Below are positions 1 to 5,958 of a stretch of DNA of 5,958 nt, piece after piece. Under the pieces are notes generated by a model. The model had not been told where the DNA came from, searched no databases, and saw nothing but the letters and a program-made list of their open reading frames with translations. The first letter of the stretch is position 1; each line of letters starts with the position of its first letter. Location of the stretch: contig CAJUFQ010000063.1 in assembly GCA_910585625.1 (NCBI GenBank), positions 1 through 5,958 of the forward strand, written 5' to 3'. Origin of the DNA: an uncultured Lachnospiraceae bacterium (GTDB lineage: Bacteria; Bacillota; Clostridia; Lachnospirales; Lachnospiraceae). Both the position numbers and the translations under genes were made by a program.

Positions 1-2
1 TT

Positions 3-119
3 GAAATTGGTAGGGTAGTTTTGTGCAAATTTCAATATTTGCTCATTTATAGTTTCTATAATGAAGGCGTGAGAGCCTTTTTGAAAGAAATGGAAGAAAG
101 AAAGCTACAAAAAATGTAA
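3..119 (+). CDS. Possible C-terminal end of an unidentified gene entering from the left
   Basis: Plus-strand frame 3 is open from the window edge and reads EIGRVVLCKFQYLLIYSFYN, then EGVRAFLKEMEERKLQKM, ending at TAA 117-119. The last part is strongly charged and helical, as is common at protein C-termini. The frame is only 38 codons and I do not recognise the family, so it may be chance. If real, most of the gene lies left of the window and it runs opposite to the BREX genes. Confidence 0.3.
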   Translation, partial: EIGRVVLCKFQYLLIYSFYNEGVRAFLKEMEERKLQKM

Positions 120-131
120 CAATTATGGACA

Positions 132-161
132 CAATGGTCATTAGTCCAGATTCTACCATTG
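132..161. repeat. Seven-base inverted repeat in the AT-rich left flank
   Basis: CAATGGT (132-138) pairs perfectly with ACCATTG (155-161) around a 16-base loop, just after the TAA at 117-119. Without a T-run it is not a typical intrinsic terminator. It lies in the otherwise empty stretch 120-191, where I see no gene. Confidence 0.35.
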
Positions 162-191
162 AAAAACAGAAAAATCAGCATACGTACAACT

Positions 192-241
192 TTGAACGAA
201 CTGCCCCCCCAAGTTCGTTCATTTTTATTTGGTTCGTTCAA
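192..241. repeat. Cluster of inverted and direct GAACGAAC/GTTCGTTC repeats
   Basis: GAACGAACT (194-202) is a perfect nine-base inverted match to AGTTCGTTC (212-220), with a C7 tract in the loop. The slightly longer TTGAACGAAC (192-201) is a perfect ten-base inverted match to GTTCGTTCAA (232-241). GTTCGTTC is thus present twice as a direct repeat, 19 bases apart, so the left arm can pair with either right copy. It sits directly before the ATG at 244. Possible roles are a repressor operator, an alternative-hairpin leader or the end of a mobile element; the sequence does not decide. No T-run follows either hairpin. Confidence 0.6.
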
Positions 242-243
242 TT

Positions 244-384
244 ATGCACCAAGGGCAAACCACCGCCTACAGCATACAAGCAAAAAAACAAGTCCTGCCA
301 GTCTATCAAATTGAAAAAGCCTTGAAATCAAGAGATTTAAACCATCTTTGCACCTATCCTTTGTATCAATCCCGTCACTGTTAT
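244..384 (+). pseudogene. Possible N-terminal coding fragment cut at the pglX junction
   Basis: From ATG 244 (or TTG 229 in frame) the plus strand reads MHQGQTTAYSIQAKKQVLPV, YQIEKALKSRDLNHLCTYPL and YQSR up to the point where pglX sequence begins. The remaining open codons after 384 are merely the antisense of pglX. Amino-acid usage looks protein-like and the frame ends being meaningful exactly at the junction, as expected for a gene truncated by the same rearrangement that cut pglX. I do not recognise the family, no convincing ribosome binding site is visible, and chance cannot be excluded. Confidence 0.35.
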
Positions 385-1379
385 ATCAATGACCTTTATA
401 TCCTCCGGATTAATCTTCCTGTACTCTGCCCGAATCACTTCCAACTGTGCCGCCACCTCTGGCTCCTGCTCAGCCTCCTCAAGATAATATTTCCATCCCG
501 CTTTCAACTCCTCATCAGGATGCCCTTCCACCCATAAACGCCCAAGGCTATTTTCAACCATATAGCGAACAATCCAATCCGGCGTAAACAACTGGGTAGC
601 AAATGGTATACGCTCTTTCGTTATCTTCACATTCTTCTTTAATAATGCAAATATCTCATCTTTCGGTTCCGTGTTATAATACTGATACAGCAACCAATGA
701 TTTCAACCTGTCCCTCCGCAGCCACATTGAAATCATTCTCCGGAATATCATGAACCAGATGATAAACCACACCATCTTCATCAATCACAGACAGACTCAA
801 AAGCAACTCCGTATAATCGTTGGTTTTCTCAAACAAAGCCGGCAAAATCTCATTCAAAGCATTACACTGCCTGATAAAAAGCAGCCGAAACAGCTCGTCC
901 ACCTGATTATCCAGCTTCAGCTGCATAATCTTTTGCTTCTCCTCACCTGTAAAAACCAAGTCCGCATCAAAAGGATTCGTCACCAAATCCGGCTCTACTT
1001 TACCAGTCTCCGAAGACAGCACACGCACACGAGAGGGAAGATACTCATTAACCTCCATAAACCGCACAGCAATCAGACGGTTGAACCAGGTATAGGCAAC
1101 CTCCTCAATAATATATCGATACGCAGTCTGGTAATCCGAATCTCTTTCCTTTCGCCGAATCACGTCCGCCAATTGTCTGCGCTGCTTTACCGCTTCTCCG
1201 CTGATGGCATAGGGCTCGGCAGTTCCGATATCGTAAAACTCTGTCCCGCCAGTAGACTGTGGCAAAGCTCTCTGAATCCCATCCGCCGTAATCCCCATCA
1301 ATCCGGCACGGTAGCTTATATCTGAAATCAGTTTATTTCTTGCCCATATCGCAAAGTTCTTAATCGCTGTCTTATTCAT
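337..1379 (-). pseudogene. pglX: BREX adenine methyltransferase PglX, N-terminal fragment with frameshift and 3' truncation
   Basis: PglX (BrxX) is the site-specific adenine-N6 methyltransferase that marks host DNA in BREX; full-length proteins are about 1200 residues. The ATG at 1379 follows a strong GGAGGG. The N-terminus MNKTAIKNFAIWARNKLISD, then YRAGLMGIT, and the segment EEVAYTWFNRLIAVRFMEVN (residues 92-111) are hallmark PglX sequence. Residue 229 (GQVEIIG) is followed by a frameshift: the family's 'WLYQYYN' needs TGG CTG, but the DNA has TG CTG, a one-base loss at about 690-691. The next frame continues correctly (LYQYYNTEPKDEIF, then ATQLFTPDWIVRYMVENSLG, to INPEDIKVID) and then loses similarity at about 385. 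Motif I (D-P-x-x-G-S-G-H), the N-P-P-Y catalytic motif and the target-recognition region are all missing. The unrelated tail ITVTGLIQRIGAKMV ends at TAA 339-337. About 331 of roughly 1200 codons remain; no methyltransferase activity is possible. Confidence 0.93.
364..390. repeat. Direct repeat TATCAAT at the pglX break point
   Basis: TATCAAT occurs at 364-370 and again at 384-390, 20 bases apart. The second copy lies exactly where PglX similarity ends (GAT codon at 387-385). Short repeats of this kind can be left by illegitimate recombination, but seven bases may also arise by chance. Confidence 0.4.
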
Positions 1380-1385
1380 CTGTTT

Positions 1386-1391
1386 CCCTCC
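1386..1391 (-). promoter_or_regulatory. Strong Shine-Dalgarno of pglX
   Basis: GGAGGG lies six bases upstream of ATG 1379-1377 on the minus strand, ideal spacing. It fixes the native pglX start. Confidence 0.85.
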
Positions 1392-1481
1392 ATTTGTGGT
1401 GGAAATTCTTGTACTTTCAAATCATCTCCACTGTATCTTCAATGCCCAATTCACCATAATTGCTCGATTATATGCATAAAA

Positions 1482-1510
1482 ATTATAATACTTTGCAAAA
1501 AATTTATCAA
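1482..1510 (-). promoter_or_regulatory. Candidate housekeeping promoter for pglX
   Basis: On the minus strand a -35 TTGATA (1510-1505) is followed by a 17-base spacer and a perfect -10 TATAAT (1487-1482). The predicted transcript start is near 1475, leaving a leader of about 95 bases before pglX. A second TATAAT (1473-1468) has no well-spaced -35. The match suggests pglX had its own transcription in addition to any read-through from brxC. It rests on consensus match only, in an AT-rich gap. Confidence 0.6.
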
Positions 1511-1526
1511 AAATCAAAACCAGGCA

Positions 1527-1555
1527 TTGACAGGGCAGAAGAAATGGCTTATTAT
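1527..1555 (+). promoter_or_regulatory. Candidate plus-strand promoter facing the 172-residue gene and brxC
   Basis: A perfect -35 TTGACA (1527-1532), a 17-base spacer and a -10-like TATTAT (1550-1555) read rightward. The start would be near 1562, only about 90 bases from the start expected for the opposite pglX promoter. No plus-strand gene follows, so a transcript would be antisense to the 172-residue gene and possibly to brxC. The plus-strand frames there look like shadows of brxC. This could be chance or the promoter of a short antisense RNA. Confidence 0.35.
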
Positions 1556-1578
1556 GAATAGTAGGAAACGGGTTTTCA

Positions 1579-1596
1579 CCGTACATCTTGTTACGG
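1579..1596. repeat. Small inverted repeat over the stop codon of the 172-residue gene
   Basis: CCGTA (1579-1583) and TACGG (1592-1596) form a five-base stem with an eight-base loop, overlapping the TAA at 1593-1591. There is no following T-run on the minus strand, so it does not qualify as an intrinsic terminator. It may be chance. Confidence 0.3.
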
Positions 1597-2109
1597 CTTG
1601 CTCGTTTCTTTTTTTACTGCCAGTATATCATACAGATATTTTCTGCCATTTTCAGCATGGTTGATTAGAAGCCGCGCACTGAAGATATTATATCTGACAA
1701 GCACATTCTCCTCATAAACCGGAAGAGCAAAACGGACATCATATCTGTACCAGCCATATTTCGCATTTTTATTATGTCTTGCTTTGCGGTTTTCTTCAAA
1801 AATCGGGTTGGATGCTATCTGAATCAGTTCAGGTATTGCAGTGGCAGCATTTGCCTTAGCTTTTGCATTTGCACCCATAAGGCTTTTCCGACTTTCAGAT
1901 TCCGTGTACTCTTCGGGCAGCTCATTTCCAATAAAAATACGCTCCGCATTTTCAACAATTTCGTAGTAGTCCCCGACATATCCTTCAAGATATCGCTTTA
2001 CATCATCCCAGTCAATCTGTCGTTTTCCTTTAAACCGGATATCGTTAATCAAAACCAGTTTTTTACCGTCTGCATCGGTTATGATATTTACATTCCTGTT
2101 TTCAATCAT
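1591..2109 (-). CDS. Uncharacterised 172-residue protein inside the BREX operon
   Basis: I cannot assign a function. The protein is soluble, with no signal peptide or membrane segment. The N-terminal part (residues about 6-65) looks like alternating short strands and helices (VNIITDADGKKLVLINDIRF, then WDDVKRYLEGYVGDYYEI). Residues about 77-100 form an Ala/Lys-rich helix (ANAKAKANAATAIPELI). The C-terminal part (116-170) is rich in aromatic and strand residues: KYGWYRYDVRFALPVY, then YNIFSARLLINH and GRKYLYDILAVKKETSKP. That ending resembles small conserved proteins and C-terminal accessory domains seen in Firmicutes phages and mobile elements (MuF/LPD-like contexts); this link is from memory and tentative. 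The start ATG 2109-2107 has AAGGGGA about 10 bases upstream. The gene begins 56 bases after the brxC stop with no terminator between, so co-transcription is likely. It is intact, unlike its BREX neighbours. It is not a core BREX gene. Confidence 0.8.
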   Translation of the reverse strand: MIENRNVNIITDADGKKLVLINDIRFKGKRQIDWDDVKRYLEGYVGDYYEIVENAERIFIGNELPEEYTESESRKSLMGANAKAKANAATAIPELIQIASNPIFEENRKARHNKNAKYGWYRYDVRFALPVYEENVLVRYNIFSARLLINHAENGRKYLYDILAVKKETSKP

Positions 2110-2118
2110 TGCTTCCGT

Positions 2119-2125
2119 TCCCCTT
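2119..2125 (-). promoter_or_regulatory. Ribosome binding site of the 172-residue gene
   Basis: AAGGGGA lies about 10 bases before ATG 2109-2107 on the minus strand, within a purine-rich run. Spacing is at the long end of normal. It supports this ATG as the start; the 56-base gap to brxC shows no hairpin plus T-run. Confidence 0.5.
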
Positions 2126-2165
2126 TTTCTTTTCCCTTGATTTGCCGCCCTTAATTTTGCCTCCC

Positions 2166-5100
2166 CTAAAACTCCACATTCACAATCGTATCCTCATCCA
2201 ACTGCTCCAACAACGTCTCCCTCAACCTGGCAATATGCCTCTCAATATCCTCCGCGCTTTCCAACCGCCAGGAAGCCGTGCCTGTCATCTTCTTAATGGA
2301 CACATTCTTCGTCCTGCGCACCTTATACACAGGCCCCGGTTCTTCCACCATAGGAGAATTCTGTCCCCCATTCTCCCCCGCCAATTCCTCCCGACGGCGG
2401 GCCTCCTCCATAGCCTTCTCCCGGGCAATCTTCCCATCCAGAGAATCCATCTCCGTCAACAGCCGTAATTTCAAAGCATCCGCCTTATCCGCAAAGCTGC
2501 GCAGTGAGGACACATTATTACAGTGCTCTGCCCCTTCCCGAATCTCCCGGAACAACTCCATATAACCGTCCCGCTTAGACGCCCCATACTCTTTCGTCAT
2601 CAGCACTTCCAGCACCCGGCTCCTGGCCTGGTCAATGGAATCCAGAACCGGCGCCTCCTCTGCCTCCAATATCCCCGTATAGGCAGCCATAAACTTTTCG
2701 CGCAGGGACGGCAGCTTTGGAATATTGCCATAAGGCTTTTCCTGACGCACTATAGTGCGCATCTGAGCCACAATAGACTCCAGCTCCGCATCCACGATAT
2801 AAGTCTTGCTGTCATCATAGATTGCCAGCATGTCCAATGTCCTCTTAAAGATTTGCTGCTGTTCCCCGGAGAAGAAAGACTTCACCGGCTCGTAGTCCTC
2901 AGCAAAATCATAGAAATCATCCCTCTTTTTTGAGATTGTCCCGAAGAACTCCAATGCAGACGAAACCTGCCCCACAGACTGCATCAGCTTCTTCCCCATT
3001 GCCAGGACACTCCCACCGGGATAATCATACTGCTTATAATGAAACTCCAGTTTTTCCAATTCCGCGATGGTATTCTGGGCATAGCGCTGAAAGGAGCTCA
3101 TCATGCTATCCTCATCCTCTGCGGAAAGGCTGGTATGAAAGACTTCCTTCGCCACATCCCGGACAGCTTTCTTATCCTTTTCGCTGACCCGGACGCACTC
3201 TTCCATGAGAAGCTTTTCCACAAAAGCCTTTTTCGTGATATAGCTGATGATTTCTTCCTCACTTTTTTGATTCAGGCTCACATTTGCGCCATTCACAGTA
3301 AATACCAAATCTCCGCGCTTAAAGAGACGCGCCACCAGCCAATGGACGTCATCTTCCACGAAACCATAGGGTGCCTTCATAAAGCGGTCTCTTACCGTCT
3401 TCATGGAAGTCTTCATATGATTGCGGGAGTTCATGGCAATAAACGCCTGGACATCATCCAATGCGTGGACATTGCTTTCTGTCCCGCCCTCCAGTCCAAG
3501 GGACAGCTGATTGCTGACGTGGAGCATTTTCCGGATATCTGCCTCGCCCATTGCGACATCAATATAAGACAGCTTGTGGTAAACAACCTGCACCAGACGC
3601 CCGATTGCCTCATTCATCCGGCTGGTCACTTCCCTTGCCCCCACACGAGCAATGTCGCCGTTCACATAGATGACCGCTTCTTTCAGCGCCTCCGTCAGAT
3701 ACAGCTTCGCATTGCCATTGCGTTCCCGCATCTCAGCCCGCTTTGCCTCTTTAATGGTTTCATATTTCGCCAGCTGCGTGGACGAATTTTTACGCAGGAA
3801 ACGCTCAATCTTCAGATACGCTCTCATCTCGGTCAGGAATTCGTCGTCGTTGGGCAGGAGTACAATCACTTCTTTTCCCTGGCCGGACATCATGCGCAAG
3901 GTGGCATCATCCGTCCCGCCGTCATACCAGGGCGTCAGGATACGCAGCCCCACATCATAAACCTGGTTCGATTTGTAGGGGCGGTCATCCACCCATTGAT
4001 TGAACCCAAAGGAATAACGGCCGCCAAACGCCGGATACCGATATTTCTTGTCGCTGAAGATGTCCTCGAAGATCATCTCCGCAATCTTCGTAATGACCTC
4101 CGGCATCTCCACATTTTCTTTTTCAATCTCATTGTTGATTTCCTGTTCTTCATCGGTCAGGAACACGTACAGGCTGCCGTTCTTCTGTACCAGCATCTGC
4201 CGCGTGAGGACTTTCAGCGCTTCTTCCACCTGGTCTTTCAGTGCAATGCGGTCATCCTCGATATTTTCAATCATCAGGCTTGTAATATTGTCGATATTGG
4301 CTTCTATCTCCAGCACATACTTGATCATGAACAGGGTCTTTAAGACATTGATGGCAAATACATCCCTCTCCTTATGCTCCGGATTGATGAAATGATTATC
4401 ATATGCCCTGATAATGACGCCGCGATGGCTATGATCCAGGAAATTCTCCAATGCATCATAAAAGCGGTGAAACGGCACAAGGACTCCCATCTCCCTGTCC
4501 TTCAGCGCCGCCGCAGACTCCTTGAAAAGCGCCAGCATGGAACGCTCCCCTTCCGAGAGATGCTTGCCGGATGCGCCGTGGGTACGGATGGAGGTCAGAA
4601 CGCTTGCCAGCAAATTGAACTGGTACGGTACAAATGGATATACCTCCGTAAAGTCCTGGTCGCCGGCATACAGCTTCTTTTCCACCCCATCGTTAAAGAC
4701 AATCAGGTTCTTGATAATGGTAGCCTTCTGTTCATAAAGCAGACGCAGAGACTGTGATGCAGTCTCTGTCTTGTCCAGAATTCTCTTCTTGATGACGGCA
4801 TCCACGTTGGCCGAGGACAGGGACAGCCTTGTATCGAAGCGCCCCTGAATCTTGGAGAAGTCATTTCCCTTGACTTTGGTGATGGAGTCGATATCCTGCT
4901 GGCTGGTCACAATGACCCAGGCCTTGCCCCCACACTCTTTTCCCAGCTCCTCCGTCACCGTCTGGAGATTCAGCATAAGCTTGGAGTCTTCGCCGATATA
5001 CTGTCCAATCTCATCCACCAGGAATACCACATGATAGTTTTTCCCCTTGCTTTCAATATAAGCCCTCACCCTTTTTGCGAAATCCTCGATGCTGATTTTG

Positions 5101-5693
5101 TAGGGCTCTGCCGACTTTTCACACCAGTTTCTCGCCGCGGCTTCGCTCATGAATTCCATCCGGGCCAGTACCTCAACCACGCTGTCTTGGATGAAATCAA
5201 AGTCCTGGCGGGAATCCTCCCAGGGCTCACCGTATTCCTCTTCGAAAACAGCCTGAAACTCCTCAAAGCGTCCTTCTTCTGTCAGCCTGCGCTCCAAATC
5301 GGCTACATAAGGCATGGAGCCGCAAAAGCCCTGCATCTCATTGAAGACTTTCAGGAACACGCTGACGATGGCATCCTTGTTCTGCTTACTGGTGGATTCG
5401 CTCTTGGAGTCAATATTGAACAGGACCACGTCCGCAGGGGTATCCGCTGCCAGCTTCATGTCGGCCAATACCATAGCGTCCGAAATTTTCCTGTCCTCTA
5501 TAAAAAAATCCAGCGCACATTTATCCCCAACCTGCTTGTTTTCAAGCAGATAGGACAGGATTTTCAGGAAGTGGGATTTACCGCTTCCAAAGAAACCGGA
5601 AATCCATACGCCCATTTTGGGAGTGGTTCCCTGAATGCCTTTTTTATATGCCGCAAAAAGTTGCGCAAAATGCTTTTGTAGCTCCCGTGTCAC
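2166..5693 (-). CDS. brxC: BREX P-loop ATPase BrxC, 5'-truncated (GTG restart)
   Basis: BrxC (PglY-like) is the large cytoplasmic AAA+-type ATPase of BREX, needed for phage exclusion and host methylation. The frame is open for 1175 codons. Walker A is GFFGSGKS at residues 33-40, Walker B VVFLVDE at 222-228 (followed by IGQYIGED), a sensor-like VIVTSQQD lies at 260-267 and GRFDTRLSLSS with possible arginine-finger residues begins at 284. A long helical, charged C-terminal part follows and ends HIARLRETLLEQLDEDTIV..., as expected for the family. Family members are about 1200 residues, so nearly everything is kept. The start is abnormal: in-frame codons above 5693 still encode conserved BrxC sequence (KEIDREIQGVIIVGQ), but the first codons are gone and no ATG, GTG or TTG lies between the TAA at about 5830 and the GTG at 5693. 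GTG 5693 is therefore only the first available start, giving a protein lacking about 40 residues. brxB is broken immediately upstream. Identity is very secure; whether the product works is doubtful. Confidence 0.93.
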   Translation of the reverse strand: MTRELQKHFAQLFAAYKKGIQGTTPKMGVWISGFFGSGKSHFLKILSYLLENKQVGDKCALDFFIEDRKISDAMVLADMKLAADTPADVVLFNIDSKSESTSKQNKDAIVSVFLKVFNEMQGFCGSMPYVADLERRLTEEGRFEEFQAVFEEEYGEPWEDSRQDFDFIQDSVVEVLARMEFMSEAAARNWCEKSAEPYKISIEDFAKRVRAYIESKGKNYHVVFLVDEIGQYIGEDSKLMLNLQTVTEELGKECGGKAWVIVTSQQDIDSITKVKGNDFSKIQGRFDTRLSLSSANVDAVIKKRILDKTETASQSLRLLYEQKATIIKNLIVFNDGVEKKLYAGDQDFTEVYPFVPYQFNLLASVLTSIRTHGASGKHLSEGERSMLALFKESAAALKDREMGVLVPFHRFYDALENFLDHSHRGVIIRAYDNHFINPEHKERDVFAINVLKTLFMIKYVLEIEANIDNITSLMIENIEDDRIALKDQVEEALKVLTRQMLVQKNGSLYVFLTDEEQEINNEIEKENVEMPEVITKIAEMIFEDIFSDKKYRYPAFGGRYSFGFNQWVDDRPYKSNQVYDVGLRILTPWYDGGTDDATLRMMSGQGKEVIVLLPNDDEFLTEMRAYLKIERFLRKNSSTQLAKYETIKEAKRAEMRERNGNAKLYLTEALKEAVIYVNGDIARVGAREVTSRMNEAIGRLVQVVYHKLSYIDVAMGEADIRKMLHVSNQLSLGLEGGTESNVHALDDVQAFIAMNSRNHMKTSMKTVRDRFMKAPYGFVEDDVHWLVARLFKRGDLVFTVNGANVSLNQKSEEEIISYITKKAFVEKLLMEECVRVSEKDKKAVRDVAKEVFHTSLSAEDEDSMMSSFQRYAQNTIAELEKLEFHYKQYDYPGGSVLAMGKKLMQSVGQVSSALEFFGTISKKRDDFYDFAEDYEPVKSFFSGEQQQIFKRTLDMLAIYDDSKTYIVDAELESIVAQMRTIVRQEKPYGNIPKLPSLREKFMAAYTGILEAEEAPVLDSIDQARSRVLEVLMTKEYGASKRDGYMELFREIREGAEHCNNVSSLRSFADKADALKLRLLTEMDSLDGKIAREKAMEEARRREELAGENGGQNSPMVEEPGPVYKVRRTKNVSIKKMTGTASWRLESAEDIERHIARLRETLLEQLDEDTIVNVEF

Positions 5694-5706
5694 AACATAC
5701 TCTTCC
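5690..5706 (-). promoter_or_regulatory. Possible coupled restart: SD-like GGAAGAG and GTGA stop/start overlap
   Basis: The broken brxB frame ends with TGA at 5692-5690, and the first usable brxC start, GTG 5693-5691, overlaps it by four bases (GTGA). A purine-rich GGAAGAG at 5706-5700 sits six bases upstream of the GTG. The same bases encode conserved residues of the BrxC N-terminus (E-L-E-E-Y-V-V), so the arrangement is probably a coincidence of the deletion. It has the geometry of termination-reinitiation, though, and could allow some truncated BrxC to be made. Use of this site is inference only. Confidence 0.35.
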
Positions 5707-5781
5707 AGTTCCTGGGAAACATTCGTCTCCTCGCCCTGGCCGACAATAATAACCCCCTGAATCTCACGGTCGATTTCCTTG
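5694..5781 (-). pseudogene. brxC: Remnant of the BrxC N-terminus without a start codon
   Basis: In frame with brxC, this stretch reads KEIDREIQGVIIVGQGEETN and then VSQELEEYV before entering the GTG at 5693. BrxC proteins normally begin with a short leader (M-x-I-x-D-L-F-like), then the 'DREI.GVI.VGQ' and 'ELEEYVVTREL' segments. Only about 8-10 leader codons including the initiator are missing. The frame stays open a further 16 codons upstream to a TAA at about 5830, but those codons belong to brxB read out of frame and offer no start. The segment shows that the true 5' end of brxC was removed, rather than GTG 5693 being the native start. Confidence 0.85.
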
Positions 5782-5958
5782 ACGCATCCTCTGGTGTATG
5801 TTCCTGAATATACCTGACAATCAGATTATCGTCATCATATATTTTCATAGAATTGCTGACCGCGGCAGTAATACGATCCAACCCCTGTTTTTTTTCAAAA
5901 TGATAGCATTTTTCCAAATAGTTCTTTCTTTCCAAATAATCAATGGTAATGTCATAAA

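Larger units (their letters stand above)
5690..5958 (-). pseudogene. brxB: BrxB (DUF1788) fragment, truncated by the window edge and by a 3' deletion
   Basis: BrxB is a small conserved core protein of type 1 BREX systems (DUF1788, about 200 residues); its biochemical role is not well defined. The frame is open from the right edge and reads YDITIDYLERKNYLEKCYHF, followed by a stretch containing KKQGLDRITAAV and ending in NLIVRYIQEHTPEDA. This is the family's wording for its central-to-C-terminal part, where 'EHTPEDA' is normally followed by a hydrophobic 'VVFLTGVGK'-like strand and about 60 more residues. Here family similarity stops at Ala (codon 5785-5783). The next bases encode BrxC in another frame, so the brxB frame runs through about 30 nonsense codons (SRKSTVRFRG...) to TGA at 5692-5690. 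The 5' part lies outside the window. The TTG at 5935 is only an internal Leu codon, not a start. The family match is from memory of BREX proteins; the loss of the 3' end is inferred. Confidence 0.85.

Noticed and set aside
194..220. GAACGAACT...AGTTCGTTC as an SOS (LexA) box
   Set aside because: The Gram-positive LexA box is CGAAC-N4-GTTCG; here the CGAAC and GTTCG halves are much farther apart.
192..241. CRISPR-like repeats
   Set aside because: There are only three short copies in mixed orientation, with no uniform spacers and no cas genes.
337..693. A separate 118-residue gene downstream of pglX
   Set aside because: Its sequence is the direct continuation of PglX after a one-base frameshift; the TTG start is not preceded by a ribosome binding site.
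603..1325. A 240-codon plus-strand open frame
   Set aside because: It is antisense to the PglX N-terminal region and crosses the pglX frameshift.
1579..1596. Intrinsic terminator after the 172-residue gene
   Set aside because: The stem is only five base pairs, overlaps the stop codon and lacks a T-run on the minus strand.
3039..4343. A 434-codon plus-strand open frame
   Set aside because: It is entirely antisense to brxC, whose identity is secure, and its His/Leu/Ile/Phe-rich composition is typical of a reverse-complement shadow.
5031..5681. A 216-codon plus-strand open frame
   Set aside because: It is antisense to the Walker A and B region of brxC and has no recognisable domain.
5690..5935. 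A stand-alone 81-residue gene upstream of brxC
   Set aside because: The frame continues to the window edge with BrxB sequence, and its last 30 codons are brxC read out of frame.

Overview
The window holds a decaying type 1 BREX (bacteriophage exclusion) phage-defence locus, read entirely on the minus strand. The probable source is a Gram-positive anaerobe of the Clostridia/Lachnospiraceae kind. That is inferred from the BrxB/BrxC/PglX protein wording, the GGAGGG-type ribosome binding site and the moderate base composition; no marker gene proves it.

In transcription order (right to left) the window contains: the middle of brxB, cut by the window edge and by a deletion (5958 to about 5784); brxC, the large P-loop ATPase, open for 1175 codons (5693-2166) but missing its normal start; an intact 172-residue protein of unknown function (2109-1591); a 211-base intergenic stretch with good promoter matches on both strands; and the N-terminal third of pglX (1379 to about 385), the BREX adenine methyltransferase. 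Left of 385 the sequence is more AT-rich and unrelated to BREX. It carries two possible coding fragments on the plus strand, an inverted/direct repeat cluster and an abrupt junction with pglX.

Three independent lesions are visible. (1) brxB is joined out of frame to brxC at about 5781-5786, removing the 3' end of brxB and the first codons of brxC. (2) pglX has a one-base deletion at about 690-691 (a Trp TGG reduced to TG). (3) pglX stops matching its family directly after the residues 'KVID', where the SAM-binding motif I (D-P-x-x-G-S-G-H) should begin, so no catalytic methyltransferase domain remains. pglZ, brxL and brxA are not in the window.

In a working system BrxB and BrxC act with PglX and PglZ in host methylation and phage exclusion. 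Here the methyltransferase cannot work, while most of brxC is still open. The broken brxB frame ends in a TGA that overlaps a GTG codon of brxC (GTGA), which could by chance allow coupled translation of a shortened BrxC. The most interesting items are these junctions, the uncharacterised small gene inside the BREX operon, and the back-to-back promoters beside it. I see no clearly new system; the best-supported reading is a BREX remnant.
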